Assembly (NCBI RefSeq): GCF_042427575.1
Contig: NZ_JBHMFD010000013.1
Location: 124,001 to 188,000, forward strand
Reading direction: 5' to 3'
DNA from: Bergeyella porcorum
Lineage (GTDB): Bacteria > Bacteroidota > Bacteroidia > Flavobacteriales > Weeksellaceae
Length of the DNA stretch: 64,000 nucleotides
Shown here: positions 36,201 through 43,451 of the stretch, piece after piece
How positions within the stretch are numbered: the first letter of the stretch is position 1
Layout of the letters: each line of letters begins with the position of its first letter
The notes under the pieces: generated by a model
Told to the model about the DNA's origin: nothing
Databases searched by the model: none
Seen by the model: only the letters and a program-made list of their open reading frames with translations
Made by a program: the position numbers and the translations under genes

Positions 36201-36472
36201 ATGGAACCTTTAGAATGCAGGTCGCCCAGCATTTTTTGTTTATCGTTTTTAGCTAAAACCCGTTCGTCTGTAATGGGCTTATTATGCAAACTGATGAAAT
36301 CCAAGGTGTCTCTTAGAAAAACCGCTTTATTGATTTTAGAAGCGATAAGGCTGTCTTTATCTAAGGAGTCTTTGGAGAGATGAGGGTTTTTCCACGAAAA
36401 TATCTGTGCTTTTCCCAAAAGAGAAAGCAAGAGCGTAAGAATAAACCAACCTTTGAACCAATAAAATTTCAC
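33239..36472 (-). CDS. Large outer-membrane beta-barrel protein, function unknown
   Basis: A 1,077-residue protein starting at the GTG at 36472. An upstream in-frame TTG (36493) falls inside the -7 box, so it is excluded. The N-terminus is a signal peptide (FILTLLLSLLGKAQ). It is almost entirely beta strands with turns. SEQVFIDGVLMKRGENLDYT, INYNTGEISFTSFRPIYK and NFITISYNYTNRNYSRFL resemble segments of SprA-type and related flavobacterial barrels. Around residue 770 DYNGDGIQQLDEFEVAEY has a calcium-loop pattern (DxNxDGxQxxDE). I cannot assign a function. It is much longer than a normal porin and could be a secretion or adhesion barrel. Confidence 0.7.
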   Translation of the reverse strand: MKFYWFKGWFILTLLLSLLGKAQIFSWKNPHLSKDSLDKDSLIASKINKAVFLRDTLDFISLHNKPITDERVLAKNDKQKMLGDLHSKGSIIRGVTFGNQQGSAVRSSMDMQISGKLSPDISILASISDHNLPIQADGYTQTLEEFDKIYIQLNIKKHSILRAGHLDLNDDKTYFGRFQRRSMGLQFQTTLGEKNTTFVDVSAGVARSEFHRIRFQGVEGNQGPYRLNGKNGEQFITILSGSEQVFIDGVLMKRGENLDYTINYNTGEISFTSFRPIYKQNFITISYNYTNRNYSRFLVTGNLQHRRERLNIGLNWFLESDNKNMPIAINLSKEDEQILANAGNNPNLMLAPSEILTAYDVNKILYRKVTSPNGDFYEFSTDQNETLYQVSFTYLGQGQGDYRLTQSTNNGRVFEYVGSGLGDYSPLRKLSSPQKSQVISSNIEYRLNEGKIGADISLSNYDINLFSSKDNAQNIGYAGRIFGTKTFKNHQWKGTPSFEYQYIHRQFHILDRINDVEFARDFNLLQEFNHRTQNRFTFSFLNQWSERAFLNYKLNFLSEEQFYKGFKNDLDFGWKKGKLNTSGKLSYLNTKGNTEDTKFIRGNLTNEWQRPKGSWAIGGSMEHNERLYNSTQQYDVSSFSWKEMFVQKTIGDSTRTQLMTKLYYRDNDSIRNNQMANMNHILGFVAQSQMIKTEKTQLSALLHYRKFFYENQETQNNQDFVVGNLVYQQQLFRNGLRFQGFYELGNGQEAQREFQYLRVTDGQGVYKWTDYNGDGIQQLDEFEVAEYMDLAQYIRVYTNTVRYLPSNKNKLQLALFINPSVVLSSDNGFLKRWNFNLSLLSQNSYLKGEKVLAFNPFEKNEHQILKNQSILASAQFNASEQSGWNGNYRFTATDNLINANFSNEESSRKAHFINIGYRMTSALRTDWQNTLSEVKNSSQMFTTRNYHLSIFETRPKVTYQLSPAIQAEFSSAFRNKNRTDGEEQLQALELTGNLQWERQKTSIRGSFSFINNQFTGNNFSIVGNQMLDGLRPGKNQVWSLFLQQNLSSFLILNINYEGRNSGERTIHIGSVQLKASF

Positions 36473-36490
36473 CTCAAAAAAAATGTGTCG

Positions 36491-36498
36491 CAAAGTTA
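36491..36498 (-). promoter_or_regulatory. -7 box of the large barrel gene
   Basis: TAACTTTG on the minus strand, with a TTG about 15-16 bases before it. It decides the start: the TTG at 36493 lies inside it, leaving the GTG at 36472. Confidence 0.6.
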
Positions 36499-36567
36499 CA
36501 TAACGAAAATTAACAAAACTTAATATATCTCATATTATATAAACTTGTGAAAAAAAATAAGAGTTCT

Positions 36568-36575
36568 TATCTTTG
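36568..36575 (+). promoter_or_regulatory. -7 box of the T9SS cargo gene
   Basis: TATCTTTG, 36 bases before the ATG at 36612. It lies about 70 bp from the divergent promoter at 36491. Confidence 0.65.
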
Positions 36576-36611
36576 TAAGCGAAATAAGTTTAACAATTAA
36601 AATTTAAGATT

Positions 36612-37385
36612 ATGAAGAAATTTTATTCTTTGGTGGCGGCAATCGCTCTTGGTTTGACTGCAAATGCACAAGAACTCCTTACTAACCCAGGTTTTGAGAG
36701 TGGATTAGCTCCTTGGGCTGCTGGAACAACTTCTAGTTATACAGCACCAACTATTGCCACAGATGGAGCGCAGTCTGGTGCTAACTATGCTACTTATGAC
36801 ACGCCTTCTGCTACTACTGGATTTTATCAGAATGTACCTGTTACAGAAGGAAAGACTTATGTGATTTCTTTTTGGTATAAGGCGGGTTCTGATAGTAGTA
36901 CTAGACTTTGGAGTGTTTACAAAAACAATGCTGGAAACGCTGTTTATACTACGCCTAAGGCTGATACGGACCCTTTCAGAACGAATAATAAATATTTACC
37001 TTTAGCTTCAGAATGGACTTTTCATACTGTAGAAATGCCAGCAGGTACAGGTGCTACATCATTAGATGTAGCAGTAAGGGCTTATAGAACAGGGGTGTCA
37101 TCATTTGATAGTTTCTCTGTTTATGAAAAAGGAACTTTAAGTGTAGCAGATGCTAAAACATTAGAAAACACAGTAAAATTTAATACTGTGGTGGATGATG
37201 TTCTTAGAGTACAAACCTCTGAAAGAGTGACATTGAATGTATATTCTGCTGAAGGGAAATTGGTATCTTCTAACAGAGTTTCAAACAATGATACTGTCAA
37301 TATGCAAGGTCTAGTAAAAGGCGTGTATATTGTAGTGGTAGATAACGGTGGTGCTAAATTTAGCAAGAAAGTTGTTAAAAAATAA
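36612..37385 (+). CDS. Secreted protein with T9SS C-terminal sorting domain
   Basis: A 257-residue exported protein with signal peptide MKKFYSLVAAIALGLTANAQ. A carbohydrate-binding-module-like beta sandwich follows (ELLTNPGFESGLAPWAAG, TYVISFWYKAGSD, about 21-170). A C-terminal type A sorting domain (about 180-257, VLRVQTSERVTLNVYSAEGKLV, ending GGAKFSKKVVKK) directs type IX secretion to the surface. The N-terminal domain probably binds a glycan. There is no catalytic domain, so a purely binding role or a partner enzyme is likely. Confidence 0.85.
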   Translation: MKKFYSLVAAIALGLTANAQELLTNPGFESGLAPWAAGTTSSYTAPTIATDGAQSGANYATYDTPSATTGFYQNVPVTEGKTYVISFWYKAGSDSSTRLWSVYKNNAGNAVYTTPKADTDPFRTNNKYLPLASEWTFHTVEMPAGTGATSLDVAVRAYRTGVSSFDSFSVYEKGTLSVADAKTLENTVKFNTVVDDVLRVQTSERVTLNVYSAEGKLVSSNRVSNNDTVNMQGLVKGVYIVVVDNGGAKFSKKVVKK

Positions 37386-37410
37386 TTTGAAGCCATAATA
37401 TAACTATTGA

Positions 37411-37449
37411 AAAGACTTTCGGAGTGAAAAACTTTGAAGGTCTTTTTTT
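37411..37449 (+). terminator. Terminator of the T9SS cargo gene
   Basis: AAAGACTTTC / GAAGGTCTTT stem (one G-T) with a 15-nt loop, followed by TTTTTATTT. Confidence 0.75.
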
Positions 37450-37455
37450 ATTTAC

Positions 37456-37463
37456 TACCTTTG
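37456..37463 (+). promoter_or_regulatory. -7 box of tpiA
   Basis: TACCTTTG, 34 bases before the tpiA ATG at 37498. Confidence 0.65.
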
Positions 37464-37497
37464 AAGGGAATTTTAAGAGTTTTTAATTAACATTTTT

Positions 37498-38256
37498 ATG
37501 AGAAAAAATATCGTAGCAGGAAACTGGAAAATGAACAAAGATGCCCAGTCTGCAAAAGCTTTAGTAGAAGAACTGAAAAATTATCTTGATGCCAATACTA
37601 CCAATTGCGAGGTATACATTGCTCCACCAGCACTATTTACCGCATCAGCTGTAGAGATGGCTAAAGGAAGTAAAATAGAAATTTATACCCAAGATGTAAG
37701 CGAGCATCAGAGTGGTGCCTACACGGGGGAAATTTCTGTGGATATGATTGCTTCTGTAGGTGCTAATGGTGCTATCATCGGGCATTCTGAGAGAAGACAA
37801 TACCACGGAGAAACGGATTCTCATTGCAACAGAAAAGTAAAAGCAGCATTAGATAAAGGATTGACGCCTATCTACTGCAACGGAGAAACATTGGAACAAA
37901 GAAAAGCCAATCAACATCTGGAAGTGGTGAAAAACCAAACGGAAACGGCTCTTTTTACGCTTTCTGCGGAGGAGATAAAAAAAGTAGTGATTGCTTATGA
38001 GCCAGTTTGGGCGATTGGAACAGGAGAGACAGCTACGCCAGAGCAAGCCCAGGAAATCCACGCTCATATCCGCGGACTTATCGCAGCGAAATACGGCAAA
38101 GAGGTGGCAGATGAGGTCTCCATTCTCTATGGTGGCTCTGTGAAGCCAGAAAATGCAAAAGAGATTTTTTCTCAACCTGACATTGATGGCGGTCTCATAG
38201 GAGGTGCAGCCTTAAAGGTGGAAGACTTCTCTAAGATTATTGAAGCGTTTAATTAA
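37498..38256 (+). CDS. tpiA: Triosephosphate isomerase
   Basis: A 252-residue TIM barrel enzyme of glycolysis. RKNIVAGNWKMNKD at the N-terminus, IGHSERRQYHGE with the catalytic histidine (about 96-100), and AYEPVWAIGTGETATPEQA with the catalytic glutamate (about 167) are intact. SILYGGSVKPENA closes the phosphate site. It is a single gene with its own promoter and a strong terminator. Confidence 0.97.
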   Translation: MRKNIVAGNWKMNKDAQSAKALVEELKNYLDANTTNCEVYIAPPALFTASAVEMAKGSKIEIYTQDVSEHQSGAYTGEISVDMIASVGANGAIIGHSERRQYHGETDSHCNRKVKAALDKGLTPIYCNGETLEQRKANQHLEVVKNQTETALFTLSAEEIKKVVIAYEPVWAIGTGETATPEQAQEIHAHIRGLIAAKYGKEVADEVSILYGGSVKPENAKEIFSQPDIDGGLIGGAALKVEDFSKIIEAFN

Positions 38257-38273
38257 GCTATCATAACAACCCA

Positions 38274-38304
38274 AAAGCGAGCGAAATTTTGCTCGCTTTT
38301 TTTT
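38274..38304 (+). terminator. Terminator of tpiA
   Basis: AAAGCGAGC / GCTCGCTTT stem, 8-nt loop, T-run of eight. Confidence 0.9.
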
Positions 38305-38348
38305 GATGGATTTTTTTCCTCAATTCTAAATCTTGACTTGAAAAAACT

Positions 38349-38356
38349 TACCTTTG
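38349..38356 (+). promoter_or_regulatory. -7 box of prmA, leaderless arrangement
   Basis: TACCTTTG ends exactly four bases (CCCT) before the prmA ATG. Confidence 0.7.
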
Positions 38357-38360
38357 CCCT

Positions 38361-39185
38361 ATGCAAAATTATTTAGAATTCAGTTTTAAAATCAATCCGG
38401 TACAGCCTTGGAGCGAAATCCTAATGGCAGAGCTGATAGAGGTAGGATTTGATAGTTTTACGGAAGAACACGATGGGATTTTAGGCTATATCCAAAAGGA
38501 ACTCTTTGATGAAGAGGCTATGAAGTCGCTTTATGTTTTTAATAACGAGGAAGTTCAGATTGCGTATTCTTACCAAGAGATGCCTAATATCAACTGGAAT
38601 GAAGAGTGGGAAAAAAACTTCTCGCCCATTAATGTAGAAGATAAAGTGCTGATAAGAGCCGAGTTTCACGAGGCACAGCCCCACTTGCACGAGATTATCA
38701 TTCAGCCTAAGATGTCTTTTGGGACGGGGCATCATCCTACTACGCATCTGATGATACAGCAAATGCTGGAGATGGATTTTCAGGATAAAACGGTTTTGGA
38801 TATGGGATGTGGCACTTCAGTTTTGGCAATTTTTGCTAAACAAAGAGGTGCGGGGCGTACTGTGGCGATAGATATTGATGAGTGGTCGGTGGAAAATTCC
38901 CAAGAAAATGCTGTCAGAAATGGCGTAGAGCTGGATATTGCCCAGGGGACTGCGGAGAATTTAGGTTCTGAAAAGTTTGATATTATTTTGGCGAATATCA
39001 ATCGTAATATTCTTATTTCTGATATTCCAACTTATGTTTCGGTGCTGAATAAAGGTGGGCAGTTGTTGCTTTCAGGGTTGTGTTTCTTTGATGTGGAGGA
39101 TATTTTGGAGGTTTGCCACAAGCACGGATTAACCCTTAAAAACAAGCAACAACGCGAAGAATGGATGAGTTTGCTTTTGGAGTAA
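38361..39185 (+). CDS. prmA: Ribosomal protein L11 methyltransferase
   Basis: A 274-residue SAM enzyme that trimethylates ribosomal protein L11. The N-terminal PrmA substrate-binding domain covers about 1-90. The catalytic domain follows with PKMSFGTGHHPTT (about 112-124), TVLDMGCGTSVLAIFA (SAM loop) and DIILANINRNIL. Apparently leaderless. It converges on the glycosyltransferase gene across array 6. Confidence 0.92.
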   Translation: MQNYLEFSFKINPVQPWSEILMAELIEVGFDSFTEEHDGILGYIQKELFDEEAMKSLYVFNNEEVQIAYSYQEMPNINWNEEWEKNFSPINVEDKVLIRAEFHEAQPHLHEIIIQPKMSFGTGHHPTTHLMIQQMLEMDFQDKTVLDMGCGTSVLAIFAKQRGAGRTVAIDIDEWSVENSQENAVRNGVELDIAQGTAENLGSEKFDIILANINRNILISDIPTYVSVLNKGGQLLLSGLCFFDVEDILEVCHKHGLTLKNKQQREEWMSLLLE

Positions 39186-39571
39186 GAAGGTTGTTTATTT
39201 GAGAGGTCTTCTTGCTCATTTGAGTTGTCTTCTTACTCATTTAAGTTGTCTTCTTGCTCATTTGAGTTGTCTTCTCGTTCATTTGAGTTGTCTTCTTACT
39301 CATTTAAGTTGTCTTCTTGCTCATTTGAGTTGTCTTCTCGTTCATTTGAGTTGTCTTCTTGTTTATTTGAGAGGTCTTCTTGTTCATTTGAGTTGTCTTC
39401 TTGCTCATTTGAGTTGTCTTCTCGTTCATTTGAGTTGTCTTCTTGCTCATTTGAGTTGTCTTCTCGTTCATTTGAGTTGTCTTCTTACTCATTTGAGTTG
39501 TCTTCCTGTTCATTTGAGAGGTCTTCTTGTTTATTTTAGATGTAAGGATTTCATTTTAGGAGGATTTGAAG
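39186..39571. other. Gap between convergent prmA and glycosyltransferase
   Basis: The gap is almost wholly the 21-bp array at 39196-39535. No terminator hairpin is seen for either flanking gene, so the array itself may separate the two transcripts. Open frames across it exist on both strands only because 21 is divisible by 3. Confidence 0.6.
39196..39535. repeat. Intergenic 21-bp tandem array (array 6), 16 units
   Basis: Sixteen units on a CATTTGAGTTGTCTTCT core. Units differ mainly at a 2-3 base hotspot just before the core (GC, AC, CGT or GT) and at GAGTTG versus AAGTTG or GAGAGG. The order shows repeated two- and three-unit blocks (AC-GC-CGT and GC-CGT), so expansion happened in 42- and 63-bp steps. 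It is the longest and most regular array in the window. Confidence 0.9.
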
Positions 39572-40786
39572 TTATTTTTTATTCTTTTCTTCAATCCATT
39601 TTCCCATATATTTGGAGCTTTGCAGGGTATGATGCTGCAATATTTGTCCCCAAAAGTTGTTTAACCGATGGGCGGGCAGTTGGTTTCTCAAATGATAGAT
39701 TTTCTCTGAAAAAGACTTACTAAAATTGTCTTTTAGGAAACGCTTTTTGATGATGCTAAAGCCTTTACTCTGTGCGGTGTTCCATAGATTTTCATCGGAA
39801 TAGAGTAAGATGGCTTTTTCGGTGAAATTGGGCATTTCATCTTCTATATAGCCATTCCAGTTTAGCTGGTTGTGCATTCCTTCTGCCCCAATGGTAGAGG
39901 TTACGCTGGGAAGCCCATATTGCATAGCATCTAATAGTTTTCCCTTGATGCCAGCACCAAACGGGATAGGAGCAAGGAGGACTCTCGCCTTGGAGAAAAC
40001 CTCTTCCACGCTTTCGGCTCTTCCCTTGATGAGGAATTTCTCCCTCTCATTGTGCAGTTGTAGGGCTTTCGGTGGAGGATAGGCACCGTAGATGTGCAGC
40101 TCGGCTTGTGGAAGGGCTTTGTGAATGCTTTGCCACAGCTCTTTCAGTTTTAATACCGTTTGCCAATTGGGTTCGTGGAGGAAATTGCCGATGCTGATGA
40201 AATGTTTTCTTTCAGCGAAGGGAAGTTTGGAGGAGGAATTTTCTGAAAATAAGGGGAGATAAAACAGAATATCGGGATTGATTTTAAATTGTGATGTGAG
40301 AAGGTTCATTTCATACTCGGAAATGATGAGGGAAAGGTCACAACGGTGGATGGATGCCAATTCTCGTTTGAACACCTCGGAAATCAAATCGGTAGGGATT
40401 AATTCTCTTCGTTGTTTATAGGCGTTTTCCCTTGCCTTCCGCAGAAAGTGCAAATCTTCGGTGTCTAAAATGGTGATGGCATCGGGGCAAGCCTTGGAAA
40501 CCCTCCATCCAAATTGTTCTTCGATGGTGAATCGGTCAAAAATCACCAATTGGGGATTGATATTTTGGATATCCTTATCAAAGGAAGCGTCATTGAGCAG
40601 TGTATGCTTCATCTGAACATTAAGCGTAGCTAAGTCAAAACTGAAATCAGATGGATTGGCTGTGGAGAAAAAGGTAATCTGATAGTGATGGTCTTGCAGA
40701 AGCTTGATGAGCTGGAGCATTCTGGTGCCCGCAGCGGTGGAGTTGGGTTCTGGAAACACAGTTCCAATGATAATGGCGTGATTCAT
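39572..40786 (-). CDS. Glycosyltransferase family 4-type
   Basis: A 404-residue GT-B fold protein. The N-terminal half contains VFPEPNSTAAGTRMLQLIKLL, while the C-terminal half has IGNFLHEPNWQTVLKLKEL and IPFGAGIKGKLLDAMQYGLPSV, the donor-sugar-binding motif of GT4 enzymes (E and GxGxK positions). Acceptor and sugar are unknown. It stands alone, apparently leaderless, and ends in a basic tail (KYMGKWIEEKNKK). Confidence 0.8.
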   Translation of the reverse strand: MNHAIIIGTVFPEPNSTAAGTRMLQLIKLLQDHHYQITFFSTANPSDFSFDLATLNVQMKHTLLNDASFDKDIQNINPQLVIFDRFTIEEQFGWRVSKACPDAITILDTEDLHFLRKARENAYKQRRELIPTDLISEVFKRELASIHRCDLSLIISEYEMNLLTSQFKINPDILFYLPLFSENSSSKLPFAERKHFISIGNFLHEPNWQTVLKLKELWQSIHKALPQAELHIYGAYPPPKALQLHNEREKFLIKGRAESVEEVFSKARVLLAPIPFGAGIKGKLLDAMQYGLPSVTSTIGAEGMHNQLNWNGYIEDEMPNFTEKAILLYSDENLWNTAQSKGFSIIKKRFLKDNFSKSFSEKIYHLRNQLPAHRLNNFWGQILQHHTLQSSKYMGKWIEEKNKK

Positions 40787-40790
40787 ACCA

Positions 40791-40798
40791 CAAAAATA
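40791..40798 (-). promoter_or_regulatory. -7 box of glycosyltransferase, leaderless arrangement
   Basis: TATTTTTG on the minus strand, exactly four bases (TGGT) before the ATG. Confidence 0.65.
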
Positions 40799-40843
40799 AA
40801 CTTTTCCGAAGATATGCAGATGAACGCTTCTCTCGGGATAATG

Positions 40844-40884
40844 AAAAAAACTTTACCAAAGTTGTCTTTCCTTGGTAAAGTTTT
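40844..40884 (-). terminator. Terminator of Pit transporter gene
   Basis: Minus strand: AAAACTTTACCAA / TTGGTAAAGTTTT, 13 bp, followed by TTTC. Confidence 0.85.
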
Positions 40885-40903
40885 GCTGATGTTTTTTTGG
40901 GAA

Positions 40904-43162
40904 TTATTTGATGGTTTTCGGCATTCTTTCTTCGTAGAGTTTCAGGTACATTTTAGAAATTCGGGTAAGTACCGCTTGGATGTCCCTACTTTGCAAGAAT
41001 ACATTGGTCTGCAATACGCCTTCTTTGGTACTTGGTTTCTCTTTATTGATGTTGAAAATTTGTAAATCCAAATTGTCATTAATGAAACTTCTCACCTTAT
41101 TGCGTTCTTTGCGAATGTTTTCAAAATCCTCGTGTTCTGTCTGTTCTAGGGAAACCAATATCAGATTGAAGAAATACTCCATTTTATGATTGAGTTTTTC
41201 CAAATCTTTCAAAAAATCCTTATCGGTAATGGTGTGAAGGTTTTTGATGTAGAACAATGCCTCATCACTTAGGAACTTTGTAGATTGGGTAAGGTCTTGG
41301 ATGAAATCACTACTCAAAACGATTGCCTGTGCCGTTTGCTTATCATTCATTTGTAGAGATTTCAGATATCGGATGCTGTTGTTTCTGAGGTTATAGCTAT
41401 GCTCTTCCAAATCTAAAAGGGTTTTGTTTGCCAATTCCAATTTTGCAATATCCCCACTGATGAGTCCATTCAGAATCATATTATAGCTTGTAGCTATTTC
41501 GGATACGGCACCACTTACCAGAGATTGGTATTTTTGTACGGTATTCATATCTTCGTTTTCCAAGACTTTCAGACGGTCTTTATTCTTTTTAGATTTCTTT
41601 TCCTTTTGGCTAAATCTAATGTGAGAAACAATGAGATACGCAAAAACTATTGTGGTAAGGATAATAGTACCCGTTTGCCCTCCTTTGTAAAGAATTAAAG
41701 CAAAAATGGAAGATACCGAAAAGGCTATCAATGCGGTGATGAACCATCCACCAATTACCGAAAGTACCCCAGCAACACGATACACGGCACTCTCTCTGCC
41801 CCACGCCTTATCTGCTAGGGAGCTACCCATTGCCACCATAAATGACACATAAGTAGTAGAAAGAGGTAGTTTATTGGAGGTTGCCCAAGCGATGATAATA
41901 GATGCAATAACCAAATTAACCGAAGCTCTCAGCAAATCAAAAGCGGGAGCGTCTTGCGTAATGGTAGCTTCTTTCAGTTTTTTCTTTTCAAAACTCGTAT
42001 TGTATCGCTGGGTAAGCGATGTAGGAATGATAATACCAAATATTTTACTAAAAGTAAGAGAAGAGTTGACAATGCTTCGGGAAACAGCATTGGGTTTAAA
42101 ACGCTCATCGCCCTCATCTTGTCTTCCAAGGCTTACTTCGGTTTCGGTTACTTTTTTGGCTTTTGCACTGAACCAAATCGTAAGTCCCATAATAACCCCA
42201 GAAATCAGAAGCATATAGTTGGGTACTATCACATCATTTCCCACCAGATAATCCATATAATATTCATTAGCTGGAATCCCCGATGCCGACCAGTTTTGAT
42301 AAGCCAATAACCCCGTAATAGGCACACCGATGAAATTGACCAAGTCGTTCCCAGCAAATGCCATTGCCAAAGAGAAGGTCCCCGCCAATACCACTATTTT
42401 CATTGGGTTTACTTTCATCGTTCTTTGCAGCACCAGTAAGATGAGGGTAGAAACCACAAAAATAGCACATAGAATTGCCCAAGTATTGTCCACAATCCAT
42501 TGAGAAGTTTCTTTGGTGAGAATGGTAGTACCTTTCAGCCCTTTAATCAATAGGAAATAAACAATAGAGGTAATCCCCGCTCCAGAAAATGGTGCTCCTA
42601 TTTTGTTTAGTTTATCTTCGATTTGAAAGGTAAACAATAATCTGCAAAAATACTGCACCATTGCCCCTGCCGTAAAGGCGATAAGCACGGAGAGGAATAT
42701 CCCCGAAACAATATTATGGGTGCTTTCAAAATTGATGTATTTCCAAATATCATTGATGCTTTCATTTTTTGCGATGGAAAAAAGAATTCCCGCCATTAGA
42801 GAAGACCCTAAAAGCTCAAAAATAATGGAAACGGTGGTAGAGGTGGGCAATCCCAAACTATTGAATATGTCCAAAAGAACAATATCCGTGAGCATTACCG
42901 CAAGAAAAACAATGAGAATAACTTCAAAAGTGAAATGCTGAGGATAGAACACCCCCTTTCTTGCAATCTCCATAATACCGCTGGAAAATACCGAACCGAT
43001 GATAATCCCTGCTACGGCAATGAGAATGATGGTGCGGTACGAAGCCACCCGAGAGCCAATAGCGGAGTTAAGAAAATTAACCGCATCGTTACTAACACCT
43101 ACAATGAGGTCTATTGCTGCCAAAAGGAGCAAAATCCCTATCACGAAAATAAAAAAGTCCAT
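40904..43162 (-). CDS. Inorganic phosphate transporter, Pit family, with PhoU-like tail
   Basis: A 752-residue inner-membrane protein. Two Pit halves are recognisable (IDLIVGVSNDAVNFLNSAIGSR near residue 20 and AGNDLVNFIGVPITG near residue 280), each with the GANDxxN-like motif, surrounded by about ten membrane helices. The last 190 residues are soluble helical sequence (YQSLVSGAVSEIATSYNMILNGLISG, about 555-580 onward), resembling a PhoU-like regulatory domain. The protein imports phosphate with a cation; the fused tail suggests feedback control. It stands alone. Confidence 0.88.
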   Translation of the reverse strand: MDFFIFVIGILLLLAAIDLIVGVSNDAVNFLNSAIGSRVASYRTIILIAVAGIIIGSVFSSGIMEIARKGVFYPQHFTFEVILIVFLAVMLTDIVLLDIFNSLGLPTSTTVSIIFELLGSSLMAGILFSIAKNESINDIWKYINFESTHNIVSGIFLSVLIAFTAGAMVQYFCRLLFTFQIEDKLNKIGAPFSGAGITSIVYFLLIKGLKGTTILTKETSQWIVDNTWAILCAIFVVSTLILLVLQRTMKVNPMKIVVLAGTFSLAMAFAGNDLVNFIGVPITGLLAYQNWSASGIPANEYYMDYLVGNDVIVPNYMLLISGVIMGLTIWFSAKAKKVTETEVSLGRQDEGDERFKPNAVSRSIVNSSLTFSKIFGIIIPTSLTQRYNTSFEKKKLKEATITQDAPAFDLLRASVNLVIASIIIAWATSNKLPLSTTYVSFMVAMGSSLADKAWGRESAVYRVAGVLSVIGGWFITALIAFSVSSIFALILYKGGQTGTIILTTIVFAYLIVSHIRFSQKEKKSKKNKDRLKVLENEDMNTVQKYQSLVSGAVSEIATSYNMILNGLISGDIAKLELANKTLLDLEEHSYNLRNNSIRYLKSLQMNDKQTAQAIVLSSDFIQDLTQSTKFLSDEALFYIKNLHTITDKDFLKDLEKLNHKMEYFFNLILVSLEQTEHEDFENIRKERNKVRSFINDNLDLQIFNINKEKPSTKEGVLQTNVFLQSRDIQAVLTRISKMYLKLYEERMPKTIK

Positions 43163-43181
43163 ACTGTAATTTAGTTTTCTT

Positions 43182-43189
43182 CAAATTTA
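43182..43189 (-). promoter_or_regulatory. -7 box of Pit gene
   Basis: TAAATTTG on the minus strand, 19 bases before the ATG. Confidence 0.6.
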
Positions 43190-43395
43190 CAAGATTATAG
43201 GGATAGTTTTATGAATGTTAATAAAAGTTAATCTAAGAAGTGTGAGGATGTAAAAAAGAGTTAATGTTTAGGCATTGTAGGTTATATTGAGACTTGAAGG
43301 GTTCTCCGATTTTAGAATCAACACTCTTAAATTATAATTTCGTGCGTTTAGTCTATATAAAATTTTAATAAGCTCTAAAACACAAACTATTTTCC

Positions 43396-43403
43396 TAAAT
43401 TTG
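43396..43403 (+). promoter_or_regulatory. -7 box of rimO
   Basis: TAAATTTG, about 48 bases before the rimO ATG; a GGAGAAAA sequence lies between. Confidence 0.55.
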
Positions 43404-43451
43404 CCGATTCAAAATTATTAGGAGAAAATCCTTCATTTAAATCTAAATATT

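Noticed and set aside
4486..39535. CRISPR arrays
   Set aside because: The units are contiguous with no unique spacers, have no common repeat between sites, and no cas genes are in the window.
39199..39723. Open frames on both strands through array 6 giving Leu/Ser/His or Lys/Thr/Gln repeats
   Set aside because: A 21-bp period without stops keeps every frame open. There is no start context or promoter and no homology that I recognise; the repeat explains the frames.
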